Assembly: GCA_002455955.1 (NCBI GenBank)
Contig: DKLZ01000042.1
Span: forward strand, 1 to 8,050
From: Dehalococcoidia bacterium UBA6627
GTDB taxonomy: Bacteria; Chloroflexota; Dehalococcoidia; UBA2979
Reading direction: 5' to 3'
DNA: 8,050 nucleotides
The first letter of the stretch is position 1. Each line of letters begins with the position of its first letter. The position numbers were made by a program, and so were the translations under genes. Shown here in pieces: positions 6,752 through 8,050 of the stretch. The notes beneath the pieces were generated by a model that saw only the letters and a list, made by a program, of their open reading frames with translations, did not search any database and had not been told where the DNA came from.

Positions 6752-7723
6752 CTAGAGCCCCGCGACCTCTGCGAAGCATCGGAGTTCGCGCTCAACATCG
6801 GCACCACTGGTGCCGAAGATTACTCCACTTGCACCTGCGGACTCCAGTTCTTCAAGCCTTGTCCTTAGCTCATCGCGTGTACCTGTGAAGGTCATTTTTG
6901 TTGATTGGCTTGTATCCACGAGCTCGTCGTGCCCGTTAATGATCTCTAAATTGTGACCGCGATGAACAGATAAGTGGCGGACGGCCTCTGGTACCTCTTC
7001 CACGCTCTCTAGCCAGGCTTGTCCGTTAGGGAGATCTCGCACGCTGTCCGGGTCGTTGATCCAACTGCCGTGGTATTTGGTCGCCACAAGTGGCGCAGTA
7101 GCGGCTTGTACCCGTGGAGTGGTTGCGTCTTCGTCGTTCTCTAACACTGTGCCATTCACGGAAGCGAAGCATACGTCAAATCCCGAAGCAGCTCCGCCAA
7201 GCGTGATTAGTCCATCGCCGATTTCGTGAGCCAATTGACGACCACGTGGTCCGTTTGCCGCGACGAGTAACGGTACGTCTATTGGTCGCGAGGGAAGCCA
7301 ACCGTCGCTTGCAAGTAACTGGGCGAGCCCACCCTCAATATCGACGGTGTCACCTTGCAGCAAGCCGCGAACCTGTTCGATGTGTCTCCGCATATGGCGG
7401 AGCGTTATTGGAGGTTTCCCAAGCCCCGATCGTCCCGTAAATCCGGTGCCGAATCCGATTCGGATTCGCTTTGGTGCGAGCGCTTCTAGTGTCGCGATCG
7501 CGGATGCTTGGGCGAGAGGATGTCGGAAACTAGGAATGATCACCGCGGCGCCGACGTTTATTCGTTTGGTTGCCTCGGCCACGCGTGACATCGTGATCCA
7601 GATATCGTGACCAAAAGCAGGGACATCAGGGATCCATACGCCTTCGTAACCGAAATCCTCGGCGAGTTGTGCGAAGCGGACGGTGTCTGGGCCTGGTGGC
7701 AGTCGAAATGAGAACGTAAGCAT
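6752..7723 (-). CDS. LLM class flavin-dependent oxidoreductase, methylene-H4MPT reductase-like
   Basis: Luciferase-like TIM-barrel oxidoreductase of 323 residues. It opens directly on the first strand (MLTFSFRLPPGP) and continues with LAEDFGYEGVWIPDVP (20-35), VAEATKRINVGAAVIIPSFRHPLAQASAIATLEALAPKRIRIGFGTG (48-94) and ANGPRGRQLAHEIGDGLI in the middle, the pattern of MER-like and F420- or FMN-dependent members. The C-terminal TFTGTRDELRTRLEELESAGASGVIFG is the usual closing barrel helix and strand. The cofactor (F420 or FMN) and the substrate cannot be read from sequence alone. The ATG is well supported by AAGGAG at 7734-7729 with a 5-base spacer. It lies 74 bases after the MFS gene stop and 40 bases before the DUF1330 start on the same strand, suggesting an MFS-LLM-DUF1330 unit. 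It lacks the EHHNMP and RAPGTD motifs of the LLM protein at 1192-2256, so it is a different subfamily. Confidence 0.92.
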   Translation of the reverse strand: MLTFSFRLPPGPDTVRFAQLAEDFGYEGVWIPDVPAFGHDIWITMSRVAEATKRINVGAAVIIPSFRHPLAQASAIATLEALAPKRIRIGFGTGFTGRSGLGKPPITLRHMRRHIEQVRGLLQGDTVDIEGGLAQLLASDGWLPSRPIDVPLLVAANGPRGRQLAHEIGDGLITLGGAASGFDVCFASVNGTVLENDEDATTPRVQAATAPLVATKYHGSWINDPDSVRDLPNGQAWLESVEEVPEAVRHLSVHRGHNLEIINGHDELVDTSQSTKMTFTGTRDELRTRLEELESAGASGVIFGTSGADVERELRCFAEVAGL

Positions 7724-7797
7724 TTGAACTCCTTAGAGTCTTAGGTACGTGAATCGATTATCTGTACTGCTACCAAGATGGCTTTAGCTTAAGTGAT

Positions 7798-8050
7798 TCA
7801 GTTAGGAGCAGAGAAATGTTCAGGAGGTGGCGGGGATGGTTTAGTTGCGAACATGAAGAACATTGAACCCAGAGACGCCAATATTGCAAGTAGTGTGAAA
7901 CCAATTACATACGAACCCGTGGTGTCGTAGGAGATGCCGGCAACGACTGGTCCCACGATCATTCCACCCGTCATAACCAGTGAGGAAAAGCCTAAGATCT
8001 TGCCAAAGCTTTGTCTCCAGAAGTAATCGGCCCGCAAAGCTTGGATTAGT
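7798..8050 (-). CDS. MFS transporter, C-terminal fragment (runs off the window)
   Basis: The frame enters from the right edge on the minus strand and ends at TGA 7800-7798, showing about 83 C-terminal residues. They begin LIQALRADYFWRQSFGKILG, which matches the cytoplasmic loop seen in the second half of many major facilitator proteins (R-x-x-FG-x-x-x-G). Two membrane segments follow, around SSLVMTGGMIVGPVVAGISYD and YVIGFTLLAILASLGSMFFMFAT, joined by TTGS. These would be the last two helices, ending in a short proline-rich cytoplasmic tail (PSPPPPEH). An in-frame TTG at 8037 is not a start, because the coding sequence clearly continues upstream. The role is probably uptake or export of a small organic molecule, and the position ahead of the LLM gene suggests a substrate or product of that enzyme (inference). 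Confidence 0.85.
   Translation of the reverse strand, partial: LIQALRADYFWRQSFGKILGFSSLVMTGGMIVGPVVAGISYDTTGSYVIGFTLLAILASLGSMFFMFATKPSPPPPEHFSAPN

Noticed and set aside
7451..7467. Interrupted palindrome GAATCCGA-T-TCGGATTC inside the MER-like LLM gene
   Set aside because: It encodes the conserved strand RIRIGF, and the symmetry follows from the repeated Arg-Ile codons; a one-base loop cannot form a useful hairpin.
2276..7501. Two copies of GCGATCGC (2276-2283 and 7494-7501), the HIP1 octamer of cyanobacteria
   Set aside because: Two copies in 8 kb are too few for HIP1-type enrichment, and the gene content does not suggest a cyanobacterium.
7757..7762. GATAAT, a -10-like hexamer upstream of the MER-like LLM gene on the minus strand
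   Set aside because: No acceptable -35 at 15-18 bases, so it is not listed as a promoter.

Overview
The window is a dense bacterial chromosomal segment with mixed base composition (close to half G+C by eye). It has short intergenic gaps, ATG/GTG/TTG starts and good Shine-Dalgarno sites. Its content is catabolic: two flavin-dependent oxidoreductases of the luciferase-like (LLM) superfamily, a short-chain dehydrogenase, an HSL-type esterase, an enolase-superfamily enzyme, a crotonase, a DUF1330 protein and an MFS transporter. This mix is typical of environmental Actinobacteriota (for example Acidimicrobiia) and marine Chloroflexota (SAR202-like). I cannot decide between them, and this placement is inference. 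No mobile element, CRISPR array, rRNA or tRNA is visible, and no gap reaches 300 bases.

Layout, plus strand: the C-terminal end of an unidentified gene (to 88), a strong hairpin (140-166), an SDR oxidoreductase (235-1038), a second strong hairpin (1119-1147), and an LLM oxidoreductase of the MsnO8/YhbW type (1192-2256). These converge, with a gap of only 15 bp, on a long minus-strand series.

Layout, minus strand, in transcription order from the right edge: the C-terminal part of an MFS transporter (8050-7798), an MER-like LLM oxidoreductase (7723-6752), a DUF1330 protein probably starting at TTG (6711-6298), an enoyl-CoA hydratase/isomerase family protein (6151-5282), an MLE-subgroup enolase-superfamily enzyme (5184-4072), an RDD-SHOCT membrane protein (3952-3287) and an alpha/beta hydrolase of the HSL family (3204-2272). 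The 40-146 bp gaps suggest several neighbouring transcription units rather than one compact operon. LLM2 and DUF1330 are the most likely co-transcribed pair, and a plausible sigma70-like promoter lies ahead of the enolase-superfamily gene.

Read together, the genes could support uptake (MFS), flavin-dependent oxygenation or reduction (two LLM enzymes), alcohol/ketone conversion (SDR), ester or lactone hydrolysis (HSL hydrolase), isomerisation or cycloisomerisation of a carboxylate (MLE-like) and a crotonase step. That is the outline of a degradation pathway for a cyclic or branched organic compound. The substrate cannot be read from the sequence and a common pathway is a hypothesis. The most notable details are a crotonase lacking one of the two classical hydratase glutamates, a seven-codon upstream ORF whose stop overlaps the hydrolase start, and two similar hairpins bracketing the SDR gene.
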